64,000 bases of DNA from Mytilus californianus. Its lineage: Eukaryota; Mollusca; Bivalvia; Mytilida; Mytilidae. A program made the position numbers and the translations under genes. Below the pieces are notes generated by a model that saw only the letters and a program-made list of their open reading frames with translations, ran no database searches and had not been told where the DNA came from. Numbering within the stretch: position 1 is the first letter of the stretch; every line of letters starts with the position of its first letter. The stretch spans positions 98,461,285-98,525,284 of the forward strand of contig NW_026262734.1 of the NCBI RefSeq assembly GCF_021869535.1, in the 5' to 3' direction. Below are positions 47,025-57,790 of the stretch, in pieces.

Positions 47025-49832
47025 TTGATACTTCAGGATGACTGGTACATGTACAACAAAATTATTTTAAACATCAACCAAAACTGACCATATTTGCACT
47101 TAATTATAAAAATTGAGAATGGAAATGGGGGATGTGTCAATCTGTTAATTCATATAGGGTTAAAAAATTTGGAAATATTTTTGCCCTCTTTTTATTAAAA
47201 AAATTGTCTCGCAACAAAATTTCAGTAATTTTGATACCTCAGGCTGACTCATATAACAAAATTATTTTAACGCATCAACCAAAACTGACCATGATATTTT
47301 CACTTTATTATATAGATCTATATAGCCGCATAGTAAATCAGCAATATTTTTATGTCGAGATGGATTGTATAATACAAATGACAGCAACATTGCAATACAA
47401 CATGTACAATGACAACAAAAATTTGTCCCCATCAATCTAGATTGCCAGCATGTCCTCTTTTTATTCAAAATATTGTCTCGCAACAAAATTTCAGTAGTTT
47501 TGATACCTCAGGTTGACTTGTATAACAAAATTATTTAAACAAATCAACCAAACCTGACCATATTTGCACTTTATTATGTAAATCTATATAGCTGCATAGT
47601 AAATAAACAATATTTTGATGTCAGGATGGATTGTATTATACAAATGACAGCAACATTGCAATACAATGACAACAAAAATTTGTTCCCATCAATATAGATA
47701 GCCAGCATGTCCTATTTTTATTCAAAATATTGTCTCGCATGAAAATTTTAGTAGTTTTGATATCTCAGGCTGACTCGTATAACAAAATTATGTTTAAGCA
47801 TCAGCCAAAACTGACCATATTTGCACTTTATTATGTAAATCTATATAGCCGCATAGTAAATCAGCTATATTTTGATGTCAGGATGGGTTGTATAATACAA
47901 ATGACAGCAACATTGCAATACAATGACAACAAAAATTTGTCCCCATCAATCTAGATTGCCAGCATGTCCTCTTTTTATTCAAAATATTGTCTCGCAACAA
48001 AATTTCAGTAGTTTTGATACCTCAGGTTGACTCGTATAACAAAATTATTTAAAAGAATCAACCAAACCTGACCATATTTGTACTTTATTATGTAAATGTA
48101 TATAGCCGCATAGTAAATCAACAATATTTTGATGTCAGGATGGATTGTATTATACAAATAACAGCAACATTGCAATACAATGACAACAAAAATTTGTTCC
48201 CATCAATATAGATAGCCAGCATGTCCTCTTTTTATTCAAAATATTGTCTCGCATGAAAATTTTAGCAGTTTTGATACCTCAGGCTGACTCGTATAACAAA
48301 ATTATTTTAAAGCATCAGCCAAAACTGACCATATTTGCACTTTATTATGTAAATCTATATAGCCGTATAGTAAATCAGCTATATTTTGATGTCAGGATGG
48401 ATTGTATAATACAAATGACAGCAACATTGCAATACAATGACAACAAAAACTTGTTCCCATCAATCTAGATAGCCAGCATGCCCTCTTTTTATTCAAAATA
48501 TTGTCTCGCAACAAAATTTCAGTAATTTTGATACCTCAGGATGACTCATATAACAAAATTATTTTAAAGCATCAACCAAAACTGACCATATTTGCACTTT
48601 ATTATGTAAATATATATATAGCCGCATAGTAAATCAGCAATATTTTGATGTCAGGATGGATTGTATAATACAAATGACAGCAACATTGCAACACAATGAC
48701 AACAACAATTATCCCAATCAATCTAGATTGCCAGCATGTCCTCTTTTTAAACAAAATATTGTCTCGCAACAAAATTTTAGTAATTTTGATACCTAAGGCT
48801 GACTAGTATAACAAATTTATTTAAACGCATCAACAAAAACTGACCATATTTGCACTTAATTATGTTTATCTATATAGCCACATAGTAAATCAGCAATATT
48901 TTTATGTCAGGATGGATTGTATAATACAAATGACAGCAACATTGCAACACAATGACAACAAAAAATATCCCCATCCATTTAGATTGCCAGCATGTCCTCT
49001 TTTTATTCAAAATATTGTCTCGCAACAAAATTTCAGTAGTTTTGATACCTCAGGTTGACTCGTATAACAAAAGTATTTAAACAAATCAACCAAACCTGAC
49101 CATATTTGCACTTTATTATGTAAATGTATATAGCCGCATAGTAAATCAACAATATTTTGATGTCAGGATGGATTGTATTATACAAATGACAGAACCATTG
49201 CAATACAATGACAACAAAAATTTGTTCCCATCAATATAGGTAGCCAGCATGTCCTCTTTTTATTCAAAATATTGTCTCGCATGAAAATTTTAGTAGTTTT
49301 GATACCTCAGGCTGACTCGTATAACAAAATTATTTTAAAGCATCAGCCAAAACTGACCATATTTGCACTTTATTATGTATATCTATATGCCACATAGTAA
49401 ATCAGCTATATCTTATTGTCAGAATGGACTGTAAAATAGAAATGACAGCAACATTGCAACACAATGACAACAAAAAATTGTCCCCATCAATCTAAATTGC
49501 CAGCATGTCCTCTTTTTATTCAAAATATTGTCTCGCAACAAAATTTCAGTAATTTTTATACCTCAGGTTGACTAGTATGACAAAATAATCTAAACGCATC
49601 AACAAAAACTGTCCATTTTTGCACTTTATTATGTATATCTATATAGCCACATAGTAAATCAGCAATATCTTGATGTCAGGATGGATTGTATAACACAAAT
49701 GACAGCAACAGTACAATACAATGACAACAAAAGTTTGTCCTGATCAATATAGATAGCCAGCATGTCCTCTCTTATTCAAAATATTGTCTTGCAAGAAAAT
49801 TTCAGTAGTTTTGATACCTCAGGGTGACTCTT
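47025..49832 (+). repeat. ~257-bp satellite, array 1 (about 11 units)
   Basis: GCCAGCATGTCCT recurs at 47454, 47701, 47958, 48215, 48472, 48730, 48986, 49243, 49499 and 49756. The first unit is degenerate. Type A units (CGCAACAAAATTTCAG, then CAAATCAACCAAACCTGACC) alternate with type B units (CGCATGAAAATTTTAG, then CATCAGCCAAAACTGACC) in three A-B pairs near 47.46-47.95, 47.97-48.47 and 49.0-49.5 kb. Small open frames (47730-47954, 48244-48468) are near-identical repeat translations. Confidence 0.93.
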
Positions 49833-49849
49833 CCCTCATGAACCATAAT

Positions 49850-50275
49850 TTCTGAATATTAGCTGAATGAGGCTGAAATTTTCTGAATTTTGGCTGAAAT
49901 GTGTCTTAGAACAAATCAGGTGTCTGAATCCTGTCTGACCTGTTTATTGATGGTGACTGAATATTGTCTTATAGTTCTGAATTTTGTCTTAATACTTCTT
50001 ATTTAGTCAGAAAAAGTTTCAGACATATTCAGAACTTCTGAATACTGTCTTATTTGTCTGAATTATTAAGAAAAAAAGTAAGATCAATTCAGAAACCAAC
50101 AATTAAATTAAATACACCCCTAAATATCTGAATATTGTCTGAATTATTCTTAATCATTCAGAAGTTATGTCAGACAAAATTCAGAAAACTGGAAATAAGA
50201 AAATTATAATCTTATAGATCTGAATATTGTCTGAATTTTTCTAAATTATTCAGAAGTTATGTCAGACAATTGACT
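49850..50275. repeat. CTGAATATTGTCTGAATT short-period array, left edge
   Basis: Irregular reiteration of TCTGAATATTGTCTGAATT and its reverse complement AATTCAGACA, which can fold back on itself. It resembles in style the GTCTGAACC array of the other foldback. Confidence 0.75.
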
Positions 50276-50289
50276 CCCACTCAGGGGCC

Positions 50290-50740
50290 CCCAAATGTAA
50301 TCATGTCCACAGGTACCTGTGAAATCTACAATAAACAATAATCAGCTGGCTTTCTGTTTGAAGTTTTCTCACTACTCTATTAATAATGTTTTGATTGATA
50401 ATCACATTAAAACCTGAGGATCTTACATCAATTACAAATTATAACGAGTTTGTTGTTTCAACAATAAATTTCCATGATTTATTTTCAAACATAATCTGTT
50501 AAATTTGGGTGCCGAATTATCCAGGTCCGATTTGATGGTGCCGAACTGTCTATAACGGTGCCGATTTGACAAGGTGCCGGAATGTCTAGAATTCATTTTT
50601 ATTAGACTTGAGAGGCCTACCAATATTATACCAGCAAAGACCTATGTTATATTAAAAGATATTGACCCTGGAGATCTTGCCAGGCATCAATGTGTCTTGG
50701 TGTTGAAGTATTTATAGAATTTCAAAATTTGAAAAGGGTA
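50290..50740. other. Interior segment with GGTGCCGA words
   Basis: GGTGCCGAATTATCC, GGTGCCGAACTGTC, GGTGCCGATTTGAC and GGTGCCGGAATGTC occur at ~25-bp spacing over 50508-50588. No gene here. Confidence 0.5.
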
Positions 50741-50748
50741 AGGATACT

Positions 50749-50902
50749 TACGTTGACATTATTTGCGACATGTTCGATATCCTATCTGTTTTTGCTGGTG
50801 CACTGCCAGTGTTAGTTTTATCAGTAGAAGAAGTTTTCTGAATCTCTCTCCAAGTTCTTAAATATGCCTTACTTTTATTGCATTTCGGCATAAAAAAGAA
50901 CT
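50749..50902 (-). CDS. Possible exon of an unidentified gene in the insertion
   Basis: The minus strand reads TTTTTCTTAG/TTC, then an open frame MPKCNKSKAYLRTWREIQ, KTSSTDKTNTGS, DRISNMSQIMS, ending at a strong donor GTAAGTATC. Composition looks like coding sequence (charged and polar, no stop). I do not recognise a family; the MPKCNKSK start vaguely suggests a metal-binding or DNA-binding N-terminus, but that is a guess. It could belong to the mobile element or be captured. Confidence 0.35.
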
Positions 50903-51409
50903 AAGAAAAATATCAGATTAGTCAATCGTTGTTGTAAACTAAACAATGCAGTGTTATTTACAAGCATTGACAATACAGTCAGTTATGTTGGGAGTTAAAA
51001 CGTCGACATGATCTGATAAGCTGGTCCCCTGCTGGCTACTACACTATATGTTCCTTGAAAGTAGGTTATTACAAGTGGGTACCAGTTTAATAATGTGAAA
51101 CCTTTCTGAACCGGATACGCTAAACAAATTACGTCAGCAAAACACTATATAGGCGCCCGAAATACGATTTGTCAAATGAAGGCTTTTTTTTTTATCAGAT
51201 AAGTATATTACAGTTTGAACTGAAATGTTTATTGCTATTTTTCAATCAAATTTGAAGATATAAGTTTATTGAGACAAACTAAAAATACTATTTTTGAGCA
51301 AGTCAAGCCCAAAAAAAAATGAAAATAAAGAAAATCCTTGAAATTGTGTATTGAACTTGTGCATATCATTAAGCATTGACCATTCAACTAACTCATAGAA
51401 AATCAGAGG

Positions 51410-51510
51410 AGGAAGGGGGGTCCTTGTTTGTTTAGGAACCAGCTGTTTTCATTGGTGGATCCAAGGGGGGGCCTGGGGGGCCCGGTCCCCCCCTTTCATG
51501 TGAAAAATTT
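51410..51510. repeat. G-rich / C-rich palindromic stretch
   Basis: GGGGGGGCCTGGGGGGCCCG, then GTCCCCCCC: G-quadruplex- and hairpin-prone, and exceptional in this AT-rich window. Confidence 0.75.
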
Positions 51511-51584
51511 GGTTGATTATATAGGGAAATAGGGAATCACTGAGGCATGACTGGAGCATATGAAAAGTTTTGAATCAGCCACTG

Positions 51585-51960
51585 GTTTTTTACTTGAAGT
51601 TGAAGGGAAAAAAGGGGGTGACATGCTTTTTCGCGTTTTGGAATGTGAGATATAGATAGGCATCATAGGGGTTAATATGGGACTAAAAGAGGGGATGAAA
51701 GTTAAGTGAGAGAATTAATAAAAAAAAGGAAGTGGAAACAAATTCCAAAGCAGGATTTGGTAAATGTAAAATGAACCGTATTTTAGGAACCAGCAGTTTT
51801 TACTTTGAGTTTGAGGGGGAAAAAAGGGGGGGGGGCATGCTTTTGCAAGTTTTGGGATGTGAGTTATAGGGGTTGAATGTAGGGGAGAATGTGAGAGAAA
51901 TAATGGGAAAAAAATACAAAGAAGCAAGATTTAGGAAATGACCCATATTTTGCCCCCAAC
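51585..51960 (+). repeat. Two diverged tandem units (~210 bp)
   Basis: TACTTGAAGTTGAAGGGAAA (51591) and TACTTTGAGTTTGAGGGGGA (51801) are each followed by a G-run, a CATGCTTTT word, GTTTTGGRATGTGAG and TATAG. Confidence 0.75.
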
Positions 51961-51982
51961 CTGAACTTACAAATGTAGACTC

Positions 51983-52237
51983 TTAATCATGGCACAATGT
52001 GCCATGATTGTGACAAGCCACAATGCTTTTCTTTATGAAAGTATCAGTCAGTGGCAGATACTGTTTCAGGGTCCCACATATGCCAGGTGCTTCATATATG
52101 ATAAAACTAAAAGGCATATACTTTTTACAAGTATTAACACCAAACATTGCCATTGGCTTGTCAGGGTCCCTTTCCTTGAACAAAATCATGGATCTGCACC
52201 TTTCAATACATAAAACTCTCTTAAAAATAATGTGTTA
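51983..52237 (-). CDS. Possible coding relic in the insertion
   Basis: The minus frame from about 52237 to TAA at 51983 reads KRVLCIERCRSMILFKERDP, DKPMAMFGVNTCKKYMPFSF and APGICGTLKQYLPLTDTFIK, then KKSIVACHNHGTLCHD. Its amino-acid mix looks protein-like and is better than the overlapping plus frames. I recognise no family. It may be an exon of the same gene as 50749-50902 and 52318-52460. Confidence 0.35.
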
Positions 52238-52317
52238 AATGTTATTACTTTTTTCAATTCCCTTCTTAAATTAAATTTTTTCATGAAATAAAATCAATCA
52301 ATTAAAAAAAAATGGTG

Positions 52318-52460
52318 TTAGGATAATTTATATTTAATTAGAAAATAAGTAAGACATTGGATTCTTTGTGAATTGTATTTTCTTGCAGGTGAAAGTCCTG
52401 CATCTTCCATGAAAACTTTTTGAAATTCAAGCAGAAATTGAACTGATCTAGTTTGAAGCT
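52318..52460 (-). CDS. Possible exon in the insertion
   Basis: After the minus-strand acceptor TGATGTTTCAG (AG at 52462-52461) the frame reads LQTRSVQFLLEFQKVFMEDA, GLSPARKYNSQRIQ, and stops TAA at 52318. It is predicted helical and charged, with no known domain. Possibly the last exon of a gene or part of a dead transposase. Confidence 0.33.
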
Positions 52461-52654
52461 CTGAAACATCAATTTTGATTACAGAAACAAAGAGAAGTTT
52501 ACATATTATTATCTGATTTTTATTTGATATATTACAAACTAAGGATTTTCTTATCCCAGGAATAGATTATGATCTGAGCCGTATTTGGCAAAACTTTTTG
52601 AAATTTTGGGTCCTCAATGCTCTTCAACTTGTACTTGTTTGGCTTTAAAAATAT

Positions 52655-52748
52655 TTTGATCTGAGCGTCACTGATGAGTCTTATTATATGTAGACGAAAC
52701 ACGCGTCTGGCGTATTAAATTATAATCCTGGTACCTTTGATAACTATT
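52655..52748 (+). repeat. Mussel-type repeat tail (GACGAAACACGCGTCTGGCG)
   Basis: GAGCGTCACTGATGAGTCTT, GACGAAACACGCGTCTGGCG, TATTAAATTATAATCCTGGT. I recall this as one of the commonest dispersed words in mussel sequence. An inverted fragment lies at 62325-62385. Confidence 0.75.
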
Positions 52749-53309
52749 TACAAATGATTCTCAATTTCTGAATTAATAGAGATAAAAGTTCATGAATAAT
52801 TCATGATTCACAATATATGATCAGACCATTGAAAATATAATGCTGATTTTCCCTATTACTAAAGAAAATTTCAAACGGTAGAAGGACAGGAAAGAGCCTG
52901 AAAGACAGTTTAGACTTCATTATTTTTTAGTTTGAAAAATTGAACAAGACACATTGTTTTAAACCCCATGAACTTGAAATTCATGAAAAAGTACAAGACT
53001 CAATTGACCTTGATTCATGGATGATGTTAAGCTCATTTTTTGTGATTAAATCAGTATTTGATTCTGTGAGCAATAATTTGTCAACTATATTTGGTGTATG
53101 GAATGTTTGTAAGGTGTATATGTCCAACTGAAAGGTGTGATTTGACTTTCACCTCATTTTCACTGTTCTTTTGGTCAATGCAGAGTTTGATTGTTGATTC
53201 AGGGACACACACACTTAATTTAGTTTTTAAAAGTACTATAGGTTGATGAATTTGTCCTAGCAATATTGTTAATGTTACAAGTGAAAGACGTGAGATTACA
53301 TGTAGATTT

Positions 53310-53400
53310 ACTGTAGTGCTCCTTTCGTGTGGTAACCTAACGGTGTACAATACTTAGCCCAAGTATCAACAGCAGCACGGAAGCTTTCACTTGGGACAGT
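53310..53400 (-). CDS. Possible exon in the insertion
   Basis: The minus frame reads PSESFRAAVDTWAKYCTPLG, YHTKGALQ, then TAA; a GTAAAT donor overlaps the end. It is protein-like but short. Just beside it, 52940-53350 is open on both strands without a clear winner. Confidence 0.28.
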
Positions 53401-53999
53401 TATAAGTTTATAATACAAATGAAAAAAAAAATAGATCTGGCATGATTGATGCTGAGCAAACAATTCAAAGATACAAACCATTACTGGTCAGTTGAAGATT
53501 AAGCTTAAATGAGCAAAATCTATACTGTTTTATGTAAATCCGACTTTAAAATTTTTGCACTTTCTCATAAATTTCTTATGTCACAATGCTGGGTCAATGA
53601 TGTCACAACATAACACAAACTAATCATCAGTTTTTAAAGGATTGCAATTAAAAGACACAAAATAAATAGCAATAATAAAAAGACAAAGACCAATCTATTT
53701 ATTCTATTTCACATATGGCACCATGGAATTTCAATTATTGTATTTCTTAAATAATGTTTATTGGTTTTTGATAAAATAGTGTCTTTCAGACAGAATATTA
53801 AAAAGCTCATATTATCTAAAAACCTATGGAAACTTTCCAGAATTATAAACTGACAATCATCTGAACCTTTCCTGAAAAATGTAAGCTAAAGCTGAAAATG
53901 GTCTGAACCCATCCTGAACAATAGCTGAAGACTGAATAATGACTGAGTATAGATTCTTTAAAATTTTTACTGAACATTCGCTTAAATATTCTTCTGTTT

Positions 54000-54620
54000 G
54001 TTGAACATTGCAGAACGAAATGCTGAAATTTTTTTGAATAATTACCTAAAGTATCTTAGTTTAATTTTTACTGAAAATTTGTGGAAAACCTACTGCAGCG
54101 TGTTAAATTCAGCCATTTTTGAGAAAATGTTGTTTTAAAGGGTTCTGAATATTTCAGCAAGGTGTTCAGAAAAAATCAAAATCAATGCTGAATATTTACT
54201 GAAAACATCTTGCTGAAATGTTACTGAAATTTTGCTGAAAACTTGCTGGAATGTGCCAAATTCAGCCATTTTAAGCAAAAGGTTTTATAATAGGTTCTGA
54301 ATATTTCAGCAAGGTGTTCAGAAAAATTCAGAAGTAATGCTGAATTATTGCTGAATATGAAAATGTCTTGCTGAATTGTTGCTGAAAATTTGCTGAAAAT
54401 TTGCTGGAATGTGCCAAATTCAGCCATTTTTAAGCAAAAGGTTTTATAATAGGTTCTGAAAATATCAGCAAGGTGTTCAGAGCAATTCAGCATTAATGCT
54501 GAATACTTACTGAAAAGGTACTGCTGAATTTTTACTGAAAATGTGCTGAAAATTTGCTGGACCGTGCCAAATTCAGGCATTTTTAAGAAAAGGGTTTACT
54601 TAAATATATGTAATGCGTCA
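54000..54620. repeat. Tandem ~155-bp units with CTGAA/TTCAG words
   Basis: GGTTCTGAATATTTCAGCAA, then GGTGTTCAG, begins near 54141, 54293 and 54452. Each unit also holds GTGCCAAATTCAGSCATTTT and repeated TTGCTGAAAA. The minus open frame 54221-54580 is repeat translation. Confidence 0.85.
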
Positions 54621-54779
54621 GCAAAATTCCAACATCATGTTCAGAAAAAATTCAGAAAAATATTTTCATGAGAGAAGGGACCTATAAGTGGAGAAGGTTG
54701 GATAGTATAAGGTAATTAAGTAAAAAATAGTTGCACAGCAATACTATTGTTGGAAGTTGTAGTACAAAACACTGACTGA

Positions 54780-55240
54780 ACAAGGATGCACTTTTGCTGA
54801 ATGGTTTTTAATATGGCTGAATTAATAGTTCTTATTATGGCTGAATATGTCTTAATAAGGCTGAAGATTGGATTAATTTGTCTGAATAGTTCTTAATATG
54901 GTTGAATATTTCTGAATGTATCTGAATATTTCTATATATGTCTGAATATTTCTTAATATGTCTGAATATTTCTTAGTATGGCTGAAGATTGGAAGAATAT
55001 TGGCTGAAGATTTCTGAATATTGCTGAATATGTCTTAAAAAATGGCTGAATATTTCTTAAATACAGCATTTAAACCATAAATTTTCTGAATATTTCTGTT
55101 TCTGAATACTGGCTGAATAGTCCGAAATTCAGTAAATATTCAGAAATAGACACAAATACAACATTCAGACATATTCAGACGATTATTCAGATATAATTCA
55201 GAAATAATTAAGACAGTATTCAGCCACCAATTTTCCATGA
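54780..55240. repeat. CTGAATAT short-period array, right edge
   Basis: TCTGAATATTTCTTAATATG words in plus sense give way near 55110 to ATTCAGACATATTCAG words, so the outer right end is inverted relative to the left edge. Confidence 0.8.
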
Positions 55241-55245
55241 GGGTT

Positions 55246-56650
55246 ATAACAAAATTATTTTAAAGCATCAACCAAAATTGTATAATACAAAAAACAGCAA
55301 CATTGCAATACAATGACAACAAAAATTTGTTCCCATCAATATAGATAGCCAGCATGTCCTCTTTTTATTCAAAATATTGTCTCGCAACAAAATTTCAGTA
55401 ATTTTTATACCTCAGGTTGACTAGTATAACAAAATAATTTAAACGCATCAACAAAAACTGACCATTTTTGCACTTTATTATGTATATCTATATAGCCACA
55501 TAGTAAATCAGCAATATCTTGATGTAAGGATGGATTGTATAACACAAATGACAGCAACAGTGCAATACAATGACAACAAAAATTTGTCCTGATCAATCTA
55601 GATAGCCAGCATGTCCTCTTTTATTCAAAATATTGTCTTGCAAGAAAATTTCAGTAGTTTTGATACCTCAGGCTGACTCTTATAACAAAATTATTTTAAA
55701 ACATCAACCAAAACTGACCATACATGTATTTGCACTTTATTATGTAAATCTATATAGCCGCATAGTAAATCAGCAATATTTTGATGTCAGGATGGATTGT
55801 ATAATACAAATGACAGCAACATTGCAACACAATGACAACAACAATTATCCCAATCAATCTAGATTGCCAGCATGTCCTCTTTTTATTCAAAATATTGTCT
55901 CTCAACAAAATTTTAGTAATTTTGATACCTAAGGCTGACTAGTATAACAAATTTATTTAAACGCATCAACAAAAACTGACCATATTAGCACTTTATTATG
56001 TTTATCTATATAGCCACATAGTAAATCAGCAATATTTTTATGTCAGGATGGATTGTATAATACAAATGACAGCAACATTGCAACACAATGACAACAAAAA
56101 ATATCCCCATCCATTTAGATTGCCAGCATGTCCTCTTTTTATTCCAAATATTGTCTCGCAACAAAATTTCAGTAATTTTGATACCTAAGGCTGACTAGTA
56201 TAACAAAATTATTTAAACGCATCAACAAAAACTGACCATATTTGCACTTTATTATGTATATGTATATAGCCACATAGTAAATCAGCAATATTTTGATGTC
56301 AGGATGGATTGTATAATACAAATGACAGCAACATTGCAATACAATCAGATAACAAAAATTTGTTCCCATCAATATAGATAGCCAGCATGTCCTCTTTTTA
56401 TTCAAAATATTGTCTTGCAACAAAATTTCAGTAGTTTTGATACCTCAGGCTGACTCATATAACAAAATTATTTAAACAAATCAATCAAAACTGACCATAT
56501 TTGCACTTTATTATGTAAATCTATATAGCTGCATAGTAAATCAGCAATATTTTGATGTCAGGATGGATTGTATAATACAAATGACAGCAACATTGCAATA
56601 CAATGATAAGAAAATCTTTTCCGCTTTAATTTAGAGTGCCAGCATTTCAT
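55246..56650 (+). repeat. ~257-bp satellite, array 2 (about 6 units)
   Basis: GCCAGC recurs at 55348, 55605, 55866, 56122, 56381 and 56638. Units near 55866-56122 share private variants (ACAACAATTATCCCAATC, ACTAGTATAACAAATTTATT) with the unit at 48730 of array 1. The last unit decays over 56640-56900. Confidence 0.93.
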
Positions 56651-57587
56651 CTCTGTATTCATAATATAAAACTGTCACTAAAGTCAGTATCAGTATTTGT
56701 ATTTCCCACTTCCATGACTTCTGAATATGGATGGGTACATCACAGATTCCTGTTGGGCTATTGTGTGATGGGTTGGTCTGCGCATAAATTAGTGTGCTTG
56801 CTGAGGTGTGATGATTTAAATTCAGTAGTTCAGGATGGTTTGTATAATAAAACTATACACCTCATCATCCAACACTGTGACTGGCATGACAGATTTCATT
56901 TGTACTTTATAATGAAAAGTATGAGAAGTTCTCTTCTAGGAAAAGTATACTGTTAGTATATTATGTCGGTTGGTTGATTTTGTTGGCGGCTAAATATCAA
57001 GTGGCAAATATTTCATTCCCGTTCACATAAGTATATTTTTTCGGACGTTCAAGATATCATTTATAATCCGTAAAGACCAATCTAACGAAATTGACGAGAT
57101 TGTTCATAATTATACAACGCCTTATGTGCAATAACACTGTTCAATTTTCCTTTGAACATTTTTTGGAAAACAGAATCGTAAATCCAAGGCAAACAAAGGT
57201 GAATGACGATGAAATATTTATAAAGAGCCTGTCAAAAATGGGGAACGAAGCAACTTTAAAAATGATGTTGATAACCCATGATATAAAAATACTGTTCCGA
57301 TGCGTGGATAACCTTTCTATACGCATTCTAGTTTAAATAAAATACTTTCTTTTATGATAACTGCATGTGATCACAAGTGTGTAATTTTAAAGCCATTGTT
57401 TAATGTAAATCAGAATATGAAAAAAAAGATTTTTTAATATGTGTATAATATATATATAGAGTGTAACGAGTAAAGTAATTTGCTTTACTGGGAAAAAAGA
57501 ACAACCGGATTATTATTATTGTTCATGTTTACAATCCGAAAAATTAAAATAAAATGAACTTCGGTTTCAACCAATGAAATGTCGTAC
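56651..57587. other. Decayed satellite edge and AT-rich DNA
   Basis: The plus open frame 56636-56956 is partly decayed satellite. 57091-57336 is open on both strands with no domain. Confidence 0.4.
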
Positions 57588-57740
57588 ACCATTCATTCAC
57601 ACCATTCCCGATCGCACGTTACACAATCACACCATTCCTCATACACCATTACACCATTCCCCTTACACCATACACCATAGCACCATACACCTTCTACCAT
57701 TGCACCATATGCCATACACCATTACACCATACACGTTATT
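57588..57740 (+). repeat. CACCATTACACCATA minisatellite, second locus
   Basis: Irregular array as at 46234-46362, followed by TTGGGAAGTTTACACCATCC. The open frame 57574-57855 is partly its translation. Confidence 0.85.
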
Positions 57741-57741
57741 T

Positions 57742-57790
57742 TGGGAAGTTTACACCATCCAAGGGCTGTATTTTCGTAGCTGTTTAGTAA
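57742..57790 (-). other. Empty-site counterpart of the foldback insertion
   Basis: In reverse complement: TTACTAAACAGCTACGAAAA, TACAG, then CCCTTGGATGGTGTAAACTT, CCCA. It equals the left flank (42445-42465) joined to the right flank (46206-46235) of the foldback with a single TA and one or two mismatches. Confidence 0.85.

Larger units (their letters stand above)
49831..55245. mobile_element. 5.4-kb insertion inside the satellite, with CCCTCATG ends and CTGAAT arrays
   Basis: 49833-55243 begins CCCTCATG and ends CATGAGGG, with TT on both sides. The satellite word GACTCTTATAAC, seen whole at 55675-55686, is split into GACTCTT and TTATAAC. Inside both ends lie short-period arrays rich in CTGAATAT (left, 49850-50050) and ATTCAG (right, 55115-55230), so the ends are inverted. 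The interior holds repeats and minus-strand open segments listed separately. A second end-like word, CATGAGAGAAGGG at 54668-54680, could mean nested elements. Confidence 0.72.

Noticed and set aside
51989-52238. Plus-strand frames over 51989-52238
   Set aside because: The minus frame over the same bases has the more protein-like composition; the plus frames look like its shadows, though neither is proven.
54221-54580. 119-codon minus frame with repeated ALLLNFSEHLAEIFRTYYK
   Set aside because: It follows the ~155-bp tandem unit; the similarity between its halves is DNA repeat, not protein duplication.
47730-55932. Near-identical ~74-codon frames at 47730, 48244 and 55633
   Set aside because: Translation of the 257-bp satellite; present only in units that happen to lack stops.
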